64,000 bases of DNA from DATLGB01 sp964242305 (GTDB lineage Bacteria > Actinomycetota > Thermoleophilia > Solirubrobacterales > Solirubrobacteraceae), in contig CAXTBB010000007.1 of the NCBI GenBank assembly GCA_964242305.1, positions 1 through 64,000 of the forward strand, given 5' to 3'. This document shows positions 54,194 to 62,362 of this stretch, one piece after another. The notes under the pieces are model-generated. The model saw only the letters and a list, made by a program, of their open reading frames with translations, did no database searches and was not told the DNA's origin. Numbering within the stretch: position 1 is the first letter of the stretch; each line of letters begins with the position of its first letter. The position numbers were made by a program, and so were the translations under genes.

Positions 54194-55239
54194 GCCGCCA
54201 CCTCGAGCACCGTGTGGCCGACCTGGGCATTGCGCGTGATCTCCTCATGGGCGGCTGCGGCCGATTCGAGCGGCAGCGCGTGGACGAGATCGGGCGACAG
54301 CCGGAAGCCGTCGGCGACGCGCTCCCAGAACTGCGCGGCGTGGCGGGGTGTCGCAGTGCGCACGCCCAGCAGCGAGAGGCTGCGGATATAGAGCGGAGCC
54401 GCCGGGACCTGGAGCACGGGGAGGCCGTCACTGCCGATGGCGCCGGAGAGGACCACCCGGCCCCCGAGTGCCAGCGCCGGGAAGTAGCGCGCGAAGGCCT
54501 GCGCGTCCGCGACGTTGTCGATCGCGACCTCGACCCCCTCGCCCGCCGTCTGCTCGAGCAGTGCGGCGGTGAGGTCCGGGTCGCCGGCATCGAGCCGACT
54601 CGCCAGCGGAACGGATGCCGGGATCTCCGCTGGCCGGCGGGACAGGCCGATGACCCGCGCTCCGAGGTCGCTCGCCAGGCCGATGACCATGCTCGCCAGC
54701 GCCCCGGTCGCGCCGGTCACGAGCAGCCAGGTGCCGGCGGTGACCCCGCCGGTGGCCAGCTGGGTGAAGGCGATCGGCCCGGTCGCCGCCATGGCCGCCG
54801 CTTGGACCATGGGCAGGGCGTCGGGGATCGCGTGCAGGTTCGCCACGGGGACGCAGACCAGGTCGGCGTAGGAGCCCCACCGGTGGATGCCGAGCATCCG
54901 CAGCTTCGCGCACTGCGCTTCGCGGCCGCTCCGGCAGGCGGCGCATTCACCGCAGGTGATGGTGCACGACGCGGCGACCCGGCGCCCGATCAGCTCCGTG
55001 TCGACATCGCGCCCGACGGCTTCGACGACCCCGGCGCAATCTCCGCCGAGGACGTGGGGCAACGCGACCTGGAGGGAGAAGGGATGCTTGCCCGTACGCG
55101 TCGCGACGTCGCGCGTGCGCGAGACGCCGACCGCCCCGACGCGCACGAGCGCCTCGCCCGGACCGGGCTCGGGCGGCGAGACGTCGGTGAGCTGCAGGAC
55201 GTCGGCGCCGCCGAAGCTGCGCATCAGCATGGCGCGCAC
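54190..55239 (-). CDS. Zinc-type MDR alcohol dehydrogenase/quinone oxidoreductase-like
   Basis: 349 residues, GTG start. GroES-like domain with the structural zinc cluster CGECAACRSGREAQC, cofactor domain with LLVTGATGALASMVIGLASDLGARVIGL. The catalytic zinc ligands are not obvious (VGAVGVSRTRDVATRTG in place of Cys-His), so a reductase without catalytic zinc is likely. Part of the VOC-MDR-monooxygenase-IclR operon. Substrate unknown. Confidence 0.82.
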   Translation of the reverse strand: MRAMLMRSFGGADVLQLTDVSPPEPGPGEALVRVGAVGVSRTRDVATRTGKHPFSLQVALPHVLGGDCAGVVEAVGRDVDTELIGRRVAASCTITCGECAACRSGREAQCAKLRMLGIHRWGSYADLVCVPVANLHAIPDALPMVQAAAMAATGPIAFTQLATGGVTAGTWLLVTGATGALASMVIGLASDLGARVIGLSRRPAEIPASVPLASRLDAGDPDLTAALLEQTAGEGVEVAIDNVADAQAFARYFPALALGGRVVLSGAIGSDGLPVLQVPAAPLYIRSLSLLGVRTATPRHAAQFWERVADGFRLSPDLVHALPLESAAAAHEEITRNAQVGHTVLEVAA

Positions 55240-55240
55240 G

Positions 55241-56122
55241 TCAGTGGTCCATCATCTCGGGGCTGATCGGACCCCACTTGTTGGCGGCGATCATCGACGG
55301 CTCCCAGACCTTCGGCCCCTGCGGCCAGGTCTCGTGCCAGGGCCGCGGCTCGAAGTAGCCGGTCCGCTCGTCGGCGATGACGTCGACCTCGGTGAACAGC
55401 TCGACGTGGTTGCCGTCGGGGTCCCGGTGATAGGTGAAGATGTTGTGCCCGGCCCCGTGTCGCCCAGGGCCCCACTCGAGATGGAAGCCGCGCGTGGCGA
55501 GGTGGTCGAGCGCGTCCTTGATGTGCAGCATGTCGCGCATCTCGAACGCGACGTGGAAGAGCCCGCTGCGCTTGGCGCTCAGCATCAGGTTGATGGCGTG
55601 GTGGTCATGGTTGCAGCGCAGGAACGTGAAGAAGTCGCCGATCGTGTCCGACCAGCGGAAGCCGAGCGCGTCGACGTAGAACGCCTGGGCGGAGACAAGC
55701 TCTGGGACGTAAGAGGCGACGTGCCCGAGCTTGGTCGGCCGCAGCGTGATGGCGTTGGCCACGCCGCTGGATGCCTGTCCTTCGAACAGCGTCAGCGGGA
55801 TGCCGCTCCAGGGCTCGCGCAGGATCAGGGCCTCGGCGACGCCCGGCTCGGGGTCGCTGCGCCGATCGGCGTCGATGCCCAGGTCGTCGAGCCGGGCGGC
55901 CGCGTCGTCGAGCGTGACGCCCAGCTCGAACCCGAGGCCGGCGCGACCATCGGGCTGATCGTCTCGCTCGAGCACGACGCAGTGGTGGTCGGCGCCCGTG
56001 GTGAGGTAGGCGGCGTCGTTAGACCGCTCCGTGACGACCAGGCCGAGGGCGTCGACGTAGTAGTCGACGAGTCGATCCAGGTCGGCGGTTCGTGTCCTGC
56101 AATAGGCGAGCTTCGTGACCAT
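55241..56122 (-). CDS. Extradiol (catechol 2,3-dioxygenase-type) ring-cleavage dioxygenase
   Basis: 293 residues, two VOC modules. Iron ligands appear as His in KLGHVASYV, His in GLFHVAFEM and Glu in NHVELFTE, matching type I extradiol dioxygenases; HHAINLM and PGRHGAGHNIFTY supply second-sphere His and Tyr. Cleaves a catechol-like ring meta to the hydroxyls. First gene of the minus-strand operon at 38-bp element copy B. Confidence 0.88.
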   Translation of the reverse strand: MVTKLAYCRTRTADLDRLVDYYVDALGLVVTERSNDAAYLTTGADHHCVVLERDDQPDGRAGLGFELGVTLDDAAARLDDLGIDADRRSDPEPGVAEALILREPWSGIPLTLFEGQASSGVANAITLRPTKLGHVASYVPELVSAQAFYVDALGFRWSDTIGDFFTFLRCNHDHHAINLMLSAKRSGLFHVAFEMRDMLHIKDALDHLATRGFHLEWGPGRHGAGHNIFTYHRDPDGNHVELFTEVDVIADERTGYFEPRPWHETWPQGPKVWEPSMIAANKWGPISPEMMDH

Positions 56123-56159
56123 CGGTGCCCTCTTCTCCTCGAGTTGGCGGCATCCGGTA

Positions 56160-56197
56160 CATTACATCATGCGTAGCGAATTGCCTATTACGTAATC
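56160..56197. promoter_or_regulatory. 38-bp operator/promoter element, copy B, between divergent operons
   Basis: Matches the reverse complement of 42551-42588 at 33 of 38 positions. Contains the core ATGCGTAGCGAATTG and the perfect 10-bp palindrome ATTACGTAAT (56186-56195). It sits 16 nt before the decarboxylase start and about 37 nt before the extradiol dioxygenase start on the other strand. A TTACAT/TATTAC pair 18 nt apart could be the plus-strand promoter. Confidence 0.75.
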
Positions 56198-56213
56198 GAG
56201 CGAGGGAGCAGGG

Positions 56214-57188
56214 ATGCGTGGGAAGATCGCCTTTGAGGAGCACTTCGTCACCCCGGAGCTGAAGGACACGATCTTCGGCAGCATCGGCTGGGACCCCAGC
56301 GAGTGGACGGCGATGGCCGAGGCTCTGCAGGAGACCGACGCCGTGCGGCTGGCCGACATGGACGCGGCGGGAATCGCGGTCTCCGTGCTCTCGCTCGCCG
56401 CGCCGTGCATCCAGGACGAGGTGGACGCAGAGCAGGCGACGGCACGCGCCGTGGCCGCCAACGACGCGCTCGCCACCGTGGTCGGCACGCATCCGGATCG
56501 CTACGTCGGGCTCGCCGCGCTCCCGCTGCAGGACCCGACCGCCGCCGCCGACGAGCTCGAGCGCTGCGTCCGCGAGCATGGCTTCAAAGGCGCGCTGGCC
56601 AACGGGTACTCGAGCGTCGGTGACCTGAGCACCGCCCGGTACTACGACGAGCCTGCCTACGAGCCGTTCTGGGAACGGGTGGCTGCACTCGACGTCCCCT
56701 TCTATCTGCACCCCCGCAACCCGCTCCCGACCCAGCGCCGCATGTATGAGACCCGCGAGGTGCTGCTGGGGCCGACGTGGGCCTTCACGGTGGAGACCGC
56801 CACCCACGCGCTGCGGCTGATGGTCAGCGGGCTGTTCGACCGGCTGCCGTCGCTGACCATCATCCTCGGGCACATGGGGGAGCTGTTGCCGTTCGCCGTG
56901 CAGCGCACCGAGCAGCGCTTGTCGCACATCCCGGCAGCCACGCTCGACCGCCACCCCCAGCAGATCCTGCGCGAGAACTTCTATCTGACCACCAGCGGCA
57001 ACTTCCACACGCCTTCACTCGTCGGCGCGATCTCCCAGGTCGGCGCAGACCGGCTCCTGTTCGCAGCCGACTATCCCTTCGAGCGGACGGCCGACGCGGC
57101 CGGCTGGTTCGACGTGGCGCCGATCAGCGAAGCCGACCGCCACAAGATCGGCCGCACCAACGCCGAGCGCCTGCTCTCGCTGTCATGA
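56214..57188 (+). CDS. Gamma-resorcylate (2,6-dihydroxybenzoate) decarboxylase
   Basis: 324 residues, amidohydrolase fold. Close to known gamma-resorcylate decarboxylases throughout: start MRGKIAFEEHF with the zinc Glu/His, VPFYLHPRNPLPTQRRMYE, LLGPTWAFTVETATHALRLM, LTIILGHMGELLPF and LLFAADYPFERTADA with the catalytic Asp. Removes CO2 from 2,6-dihydroxybenzoate to give resorcinol (the reverse reaction is also known). Equivalent to TsdA of Rhodococcus jostii RHA1. First gene of the plus operon at element B. Confidence 0.9.
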   Translation: MRGKIAFEEHFVTPELKDTIFGSIGWDPSEWTAMAEALQETDAVRLADMDAAGIAVSVLSLAAPCIQDEVDAEQATARAVAANDALATVVGTHPDRYVGLAALPLQDPTAAADELERCVREHGFKGALANGYSSVGDLSTARYYDEPAYEPFWERVAALDVPFYLHPRNPLPTQRRMYETREVLLGPTWAFTVETATHALRLMVSGLFDRLPSLTIILGHMGELLPFAVQRTEQRLSHIPAATLDRHPQQILRENFYLTTSGNFHTPSLVGAISQVGADRLLFAADYPFERTADAAGWFDVAPISEADRHKIGRTNAERLLSLS

Positions 57189-58099
57189 CCGTCGATCAGA
57201 CCTCACCGGCGCGGCCAGAGGACATCACCGACCAGGTGATCGCGAGCTTCGCCGCAACGCCCGACGTGCGCCTCGGCCGGATCATGGAGAGCCTGACCCG
57301 GCACATCCACGCCTTCGTCGCCGACGTGGAGCTGACCGAGGCCGAGTGGGCCGCCGGGATCCAGGTCCTCACTGCCACCGGTCACATCACCGACGAGAAG
57401 CGCCAGGAGTTCATCCTCTGGTCAGACACGCTCGGCGTCTCGATGCTCGTCGACGCGCTCTCCCACCGCACGCCGGCCGGAGCGACCGAGTCCACGGTCC
57501 TGGGTCCCTTCTACGTGCCGGGCGCGCCCGTGCGCGAAGCGGGAGCCGACATCGCCGAGCACGAGGCGGGCCTGCCCGCATTCGTCCACGGGCGCGTGGT
57601 CGGGTTGGACGGGGGACCCATCGCCGGCGCCGAACTCGACGTCTGGCAGAACGGGGCCAACCGCCTCTACGCGGTGCAGGACGACGATGCCCCCGACGAC
57701 CATCTGCGGGGGCGCTTCCGTACCGACGAGCAGGGTCGCTTCTCGTTCCGCGCGGTACGACCCGTGCCCTACCCGATCCCCGATGACGGCCCCGTCGGGC
57801 GCATGCTCGCCGCGACGGGGCGCCACCCGTGGCGCCCGGCGCACATCCACATCGTCGTCCGCGCGCCGGACCACGCCGCTCTGACCACGCACATCTTCGA
57901 CGCCGACAGCGACTACCTGGACCGCGACACCGTCTTCGCCGTCAAGCCGTCGCTGCTGCGGCGGTTCGAGCTTCGCGACCCCGACGATCCGGCCCGCCCT
58001 GACGGCGTCACCGGTCCCTGGGTGTCGCTCGACCTCGATCTCGTGCTCGCGCCGGGAGAGGACGAAGCCGACGTCGCCGATCACGGCCGGACGCACTGA
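57185..58099 (+). CDS. Hydroxyquinol 1,2-dioxygenase (intradiol)
   Basis: 304 residues, ATG overlapping the upstream stop. The N-terminal helical dimer domain and intradiol core: ESTVLGPFYVPGAP, LDVWQNGANRLYAVQ and VPYPIPDDGPVG provide the iron tyrosines and RPAHIHIVV the histidines. Sits between the decarboxylase and maleylacetate reductase, the signature order of hydroxyquinol pathways, so hydroxyquinol is the expected substrate rather than catechol. Confidence 0.88.
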   Translation: MTVDQTSPARPEDITDQVIASFAATPDVRLGRIMESLTRHIHAFVADVELTEAEWAAGIQVLTATGHITDEKRQEFILWSDTLGVSMLVDALSHRTPAGATESTVLGPFYVPGAPVREAGADIAEHEAGLPAFVHGRVVGLDGGPIAGAELDVWQNGANRLYAVQDDDAPDDHLRGRFRTDEQGRFSFRAVRPVPYPIPDDGPVGRMLAATGRHPWRPAHIHIVVRAPDHAALTTHIFDADSDYLDRDTVFAVKPSLLRRFELRDPDDPARPDGVTGPWVSLDLDLVLAPGEDEADVADHGRTH

Positions 58100-59160
58100 T
58101 GAGCGTCACCACACCGACCCGGCTGGAGTACGAGGCGCTGCCGTCCCGGGTCGTCTTCGGGGTGGGCTCGGTTGCTGGCGTAGGCGCAGAGCTCGAGCGC
58201 CTCGGCAGCCGGCGCGCACTCCTGATCGATGGTCTCGTCGACGCTGCCGTCGCGGCGTCTGTGGCCGCCTTGATCGGCTCGCGGCACGCCGGGACCCTCG
58301 GTGGTGTCCGCCAGCACGTTCCGGCCGACCTCGTGGCGTCGGCGCGCTCGACAGCGGCCACCCTGGAGGCGGACGCCCTGGTCGCGCTGGGGGGCGGATC
58401 GGCCATCGGGCTGGCCAAGGCGATCGCGCTGGACGCCCGGCTGCCGATCGTGGCGGTCCCCACCACGTACGCGGGGTCGGAGATGACGCCCATCTGGGGG
58501 ATCACCACCGACGCTCGCAAGCAGACGGGCCGCGATCTCGTCGTCCTTCCCCGCGCCGTGGTGTACGACCCCGGCCTGACCGTCACCTTCCCGGCGGCTG
58601 CCAGCGCTGCGAGCGGGATGAACGCCATCGCGCACTGCGTCGAGGCCCTCTGGACCGCGCAGGCGAACCCGGTCACGGATGCGCTGGCCACCGAAGGGAT
58701 CGCGGTTCTTGCCGCGGGCCTTTGCGGCGTGGTCCGCGACCCATCGGACCTCGAGGCCAGGAGTGTGGCCCTGCGGGGAGCATGGCTCGGCGGAACGGCG
58801 CTGGCCATCGGCGGCACAGCGCTGCATCACAAGATCTGCCATGTCCTGGGCGGGGCCTTCGACCTGCCGCACGCCGAGGTGCACGCGCACGTCCTGCCCG
58901 CGGTGGTCGAGCATTTTCGCACTGCTGCGCCCGCCGCACTCGAGCGTGTCGCGCGGGCCCTGGACGCCGAGGACGCCGTCAGCGGGCTGCGCGAGCTGGC
59001 GTCCGACCTCGGCCTCTCCGGAGGTCTCCGAGAGCTCGGTCTCGACGACGATCGCATCGAGCTCGCGTCGGAGCTCATCGCGTCGGCCGCTCCCAGCATT
59101 CCTGCCGCTGTCACGCGCGACGATGTCCGGGGGATCCTCCAGCAGGCGGCCGCCGCCTGA
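58099..59160 (+). CDS. Maleylacetate reductase
   Basis: 353 residues, iron-type alcohol dehydrogenase fold. VALGGGSAIGLAKAIA binds NAD(P)H, PTTYAGSEMTPIWGITT is a family signature, and HHKICHVLGGAFDLPHAEVHAHVLP provides the histidines; MNAIAHCVEALWT is typical of maleylacetate reductases. Reduces maleylacetate to 3-oxoadipate, which the CoA-transferase at 40480-41969 then activates. Overlaps the dioxygenase stop (TGATG). Confidence 0.92.
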   Translation: MSVTTPTRLEYEALPSRVVFGVGSVAGVGAELERLGSRRALLIDGLVDAAVAASVAALIGSRHAGTLGGVRQHVPADLVASARSTAATLEADALVALGGGSAIGLAKAIALDARLPIVAVPTTYAGSEMTPIWGITTDARKQTGRDLVVLPRAVVYDPGLTVTFPAAASAASGMNAIAHCVEALWTAQANPVTDALATEGIAVLAAGLCGVVRDPSDLEARSVALRGAWLGGTALAIGGTALHHKICHVLGGAFDLPHAEVHAHVLPAVVEHFRTAAPAALERVARALDAEDAVSGLRELASDLGLSGGLRELGLDDDRIELASELIASAAPSIPAAVTRDDVRGILQQAAAA

Positions 59161-59189
59161 GACGTCGCCGATCGGCTTGGTGCTGACCC

Positions 59190-59595
59190 ATTTCGCTATG
59201 AGGTGCCGTCAGCGCGTGGCGGTGGCGACCGCTGCGACCTGGTGATCGTGCCGCAGGCCCGGCCGGTTGGATCTTTCAGCGCGTGGAGTCCCGCGGCTGC
59301 GAGCGGCCCGGGCTTGGCCCAGGCGCCACCCCGCTTGAGGCTCTGGGTGCGAGCCGCCTCTATGAGATCCGTGGGCCCGACCAACAGCGATCCGACTGGT
59401 GGCCGCAGACCTTTGGAGAGGGTGAGCACGACGATTGTCGCGGGCGCGGCGAGTTCCTTTGCGGACGTCCCTGGGCGATGGCCGCGCTCAGCAGACGCGC
59501 GCCGTCGAGGTGCACGGGACGCCGAGGCCGGCCAGGTCGCCGAGAGCCTGCGCACTGCTGAGCACGGCACCGGCCGTCATCAGGGGATTCTCCGC
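59190..59595 (-). pseudogene. Frameshifted low-specificity threonine aldolase remnant
   Basis: Three minus-strand frames must be joined: AENPLMTAGAVLSSAQALG (cf. ENTHMAAGG region), VHLDGARLLSAAIAQGR, and ELAAPATIVVLTLSKGL followed by PPVGSLLVGPTDLIEAAR and LAAAGLHAL. Together they follow the threonine aldolase chain from the middle to near the end, including the LSKG lysine region, with at least two frameshifts. The N-terminal third is not found. The remaining bases of the 581-bp gap (59161-59741) show no gene. Confidence 0.65.
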
Positions 59596-59741
59596 GAAGA
59601 TCGCCGACCTCCCGAGCGCCCCCGCCGCCGCGACGCTCGCCAGCGCTTTCGTCGCCGAGGGTCTGTGGACCTATATCTGCTGCGCGTCCGGGTCCGAGGT
59701 CACCGCCGCGCTGTGGATCGGGATCGGCGCCGTGCTCGCGG

Positions 59742-60800
59742 TCAGGCCGCCTCCGCCTCGATCGGGGTCTCCTGGCCAGCCGCCGGGGGACGCCGACGAT
59801 CGAGCATCCTTCCGACGGCCGAACTGCGGCGCGAGGTTCGCTGGAACTTGGCCATGCCGACGGCAAGGAGCAGGGCGAGTCCGTTGAAGAGATCGGGAAT
59901 CCAGACCGGCGCGCCCGCGAGCTGGAGCCCCTTGACGCCGGTCGCCAGGACGTAGACGGCGACCACCGTTCCCCAGACGTTGTACCGACCACCGCGGAAC
60001 TGGGTGGAACCCAGGAACGCGGCTGCGTAGGCCGGCAACAGGTAGGCGGGACCGACCGTCGGGTCGCCGGTGGCGATGCGTGACGTGGCCAGCACCCCGG
60101 CAAGCGCCGTAAGGGCGCCCGAGGCGAGCAGTGCCAGCACGATGACGCGGGAGGTGCGGACTCCCGCGAGGCGGGCGGCTTCGAGGTTTCCGCCGGTGGC
60201 GCGCAAGCGCCGCCCGACGGGCGTCTTGTCGGTGACGTACCAGAGCGCGATCGCGATGACCAACATCATCCACACCGGATAGGTGATGCCGAGCAGCTGG
60301 TCCGTGGCGACGTCCTGAAACGACGGGCCCAGGTTGAGGATCTGCTGACTCTGGGAGACCCAGCTGATGCCAGCGAGAAGCACCGAGCTGACGCCGAGCG
60401 TTGCGATGAACGAGTCGATCTTGATCCATGTGATCAGGAACCCGCTGACGGCCCCGATCAGTGCCCCGGCTGCGACGGTGATCGCGATCGCAGGCCCGAC
60501 CGCCACGCCCTGCTTGGCCAGCAGCCAGGCGACGAAGATCGCTCCGAAGCCGACCTCGGCGCCGATCGCGAGGTCGAAGGCTCCGGCGGCCAGGGGGAGG
60601 ACGAGCGCCATGGCGACGATGGCCGTCAGCGCTCCCTGGTCGAGCACCGTGCGCCAGACGGCCTTAGTCAGGAACGTGTCCGGCACCCACAACGCGAACA
60701 GCACGAACAGCGCGACGAACAGGTAGAGCGCGCCGACGTTGCGCGGCGACAAAGTGCGGCGCAGGCGAGTGGCCACCTGCGACCGGGACGAGTCAGGCAC
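59742..60800 (-). CDS. CUT2-like ABC transporter permease, copy 2
   Basis: 352 residues, GTG start overlapping the ATPase. Homologous along its length to 45214-46263: AGAFDLAIGAEVGFGAIFVAW, KIDSFIATLGVSSVLLAG, ATGGNLEAARLAGVRT and GSTQFRGGRYNVWGT. RbsC-type permease. Last gene of the minus operon VOC2, binding protein, ATPase, permease. Confidence 0.9.
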   Translation of the reverse strand: MPDSSRSQVATRLRRTLSPRNVGALYLFVALFVLFALWVPDTFLTKAVWRTVLDQGALTAIVAMALVLPLAAGAFDLAIGAEVGFGAIFVAWLLAKQGVAVGPAIAITVAAGALIGAVSGFLITWIKIDSFIATLGVSSVLLAGISWVSQSQQILNLGPSFQDVATDQLLGITYPVWMMLVIAIALWYVTDKTPVGRRLRATGGNLEAARLAGVRTSRVIVLALLASGALTALAGVLATSRIATGDPTVGPAYLLPAYAAAFLGSTQFRGGRYNVWGTVVAVYVLATGVKGLQLAGAPVWIPDLFNGLALLLAVGMAKFQRTSRRSSAVGRMLDRRRPPAAGQETPIEAEAA

Positions 60801-62352
60801 GGTCTACCTCCTGGTTCTGTGGGACGGCATCGCCGCGGGCGCCGAGGCCTTCGAGCACGAGGTTCGGCTCGGTGAGCTCGCTCCCGGCGAGCTCGGACGC
60901 GATGACTCCGTCGCGCAGGACGACCACCCGATCGCAGATCGTCGCGAGCTCCTCCTCGTCCGCCGAGGACACGACGACGGCCGCACCGTCGGCGGCGGCT
61001 TTGTCGATCAGGGCGTAGATCGCCGCCTTGGCTCCGACGTCGACGCCCTGCGTGGGCTCGTCGAGCAGCAGCACCCGCGGTTCGGTGCGGAGCCATTTGG
61101 CCAGCACGACCTTCTGCTGGTTGCCGCCGCTGAACAGCTCGAGGGGACGATCCGGCTCGGCGGGGGAGAGCTCGACGCGCCTGGCCCAGTCGTCGGCTTC
61201 GGCACGTTCCGCCGAGCCTTTGATGGCGCCGAGGCCCGTGAGCAGCGTGCTGAGCCGCGGCAGGGTGAGGTTCTCCCGCGCAGTCATGGGCATCACCGCT
61301 CCGCGCGCGTGCCGATCGGCCGGCACGAAGGCGAGGCCGGCCCCGATGGCGCCGTGGGGACCGCGATCGGCGGACAGCTCCACGCCATCCACGATCACAC
61401 GCCCGGCGCGCGACGGGGTGGCGCCGAAGGTGAGGCCGCACAGATGCTCCCGACCAGACCCGAGCAGACCGCTCATGCCGACGATCTCCCCGCGGCGGAC
61501 CGCCAGGTCCACACCGAGCAGGGTCTCCCCGCACAACCCGCGAAGCTCGAGCGCCGCCTCCCGCGTGCCCTCGTCCGGCCCGGAGCCCACGCTGTGCCGC
61601 TCGTGGGTGGCGAGCGCGCGTCCGGCGATGATCCGGACGAGCGCATCGTGGTCGACCTCGGCCGCCGGCACGTCCGCCACGACCCGGCCGTCGCGGAGCG
61701 CGACGACGCGATCCGCCAGTTGGAGCACCTCGTCGAGCCGGTGGGAGATGAAGACGATCCCCGCGCCCAGTTCGGCCACGCGCCGCACCGCCTTGAGCAG
61801 CCGTTGCACCTCGTCTCCGTGGAGGGCAGTGGTCGGCTCGTCGAGGATGAGGACCCGCTCCGGCCGCTCCCAGCCGTCAAGGGCGCGAGCGATGGCGACC
61901 ACCGCGCGTTCGGCCGCCGTGAGGCTGGCTACCGGAGCCGTCACGTCGATCGTGACACCGAAGGAGCGCATCAGGTCGTCGGCCCGGGCGCGCTCTGCGC
62001 GATCCCGGGTCGGACGCAGCCCGCGCCCCTTCAGCGCCACGCCCAGATCGAGGTTCTCGACGGTGCTGAGGGAGTCGATGAGGCCGAGGTCCTGGTGGAT
62101 CACGCGTACGCGCGCCAGCGCCTCGGCCCCTTCGAACAGCGTGGCGTCGCTGTCGGCGGTCTCGATCGTCCCGCCAGGGTCTGCCTCGTGGACACCGGTG
62201 ATCACCTTCACGAGCGTCGACTTGCCCGATCCGTTCTGGCCGACGAGCGCGACGATCTCGCCGGACTCCAGCTCCAGCGACACGTCATCGAGCGCTCGCA
62301 GACCCGGGAACGACTTGGAGACATGGCTCACACGCAGCAGAGGACCGGGCAC
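60793..62352 (-). CDS. CUT2-like ABC transporter ATPase (double domain), copy 2
   Basis: 519 residues, GTG start. Walker A ALVGQNGSGKSTLVKVI, degenerate first signature LTAAERAVVAIARAL, Walker B VLILDEPTTAL; second domain LLGSGREHLCGL, FSGGNQQKVVLAKWL and LLLDEPTQGVDVGAK. Same organisation as copy 1, with an extra C-terminal extension (LVLEGLGARGDAVPQNQEVD). Confidence 0.9.
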   Translation of the reverse strand: MPGPLLRVSHVSKSFPGLRALDDVSLELESGEIVALVGQNGSGKSTLVKVITGVHEADPGGTIETADSDATLFEGAEALARVRVIHQDLGLIDSLSTVENLDLGVALKGRGLRPTRDRAERARADDLMRSFGVTIDVTAPVASLTAAERAVVAIARALDGWERPERVLILDEPTTALHGDEVQRLLKAVRRVAELGAGIVFISHRLDEVLQLADRVVALRDGRVVADVPAAEVDHDALVRIIAGRALATHERHSVGSGPDEGTREAALELRGLCGETLLGVDLAVRRGEIVGMSGLLGSGREHLCGLTFGATPSRAGRVIVDGVELSADRGPHGAIGAGLAFVPADRHARGAVMPMTARENLTLPRLSTLLTGLGAIKGSAERAEADDWARRVELSPAEPDRPLELFSGGNQQKVVLAKWLRTEPRVLLLDEPTQGVDVGAKAAIYALIDKAAADGAAVVVSSADEEELATICDRVVVLRDGVIASELAGSELTEPNLVLEGLGARGDAVPQNQEVDRA

Positions 62353-62362
62353 GGCGCGGGGC

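Noticed and set aside
54214..55266. Plus-strand frame opposite the MDR oxidoreductase
   Set aside because: Antisense to an intact enzyme; no recognisable motifs.
59203..59955. Plus-strand frames in the gap before the second importer
   Set aside because: Opposite strand carries the threonine aldolase relic and the permease C-terminus; the plus frames are unnatural.
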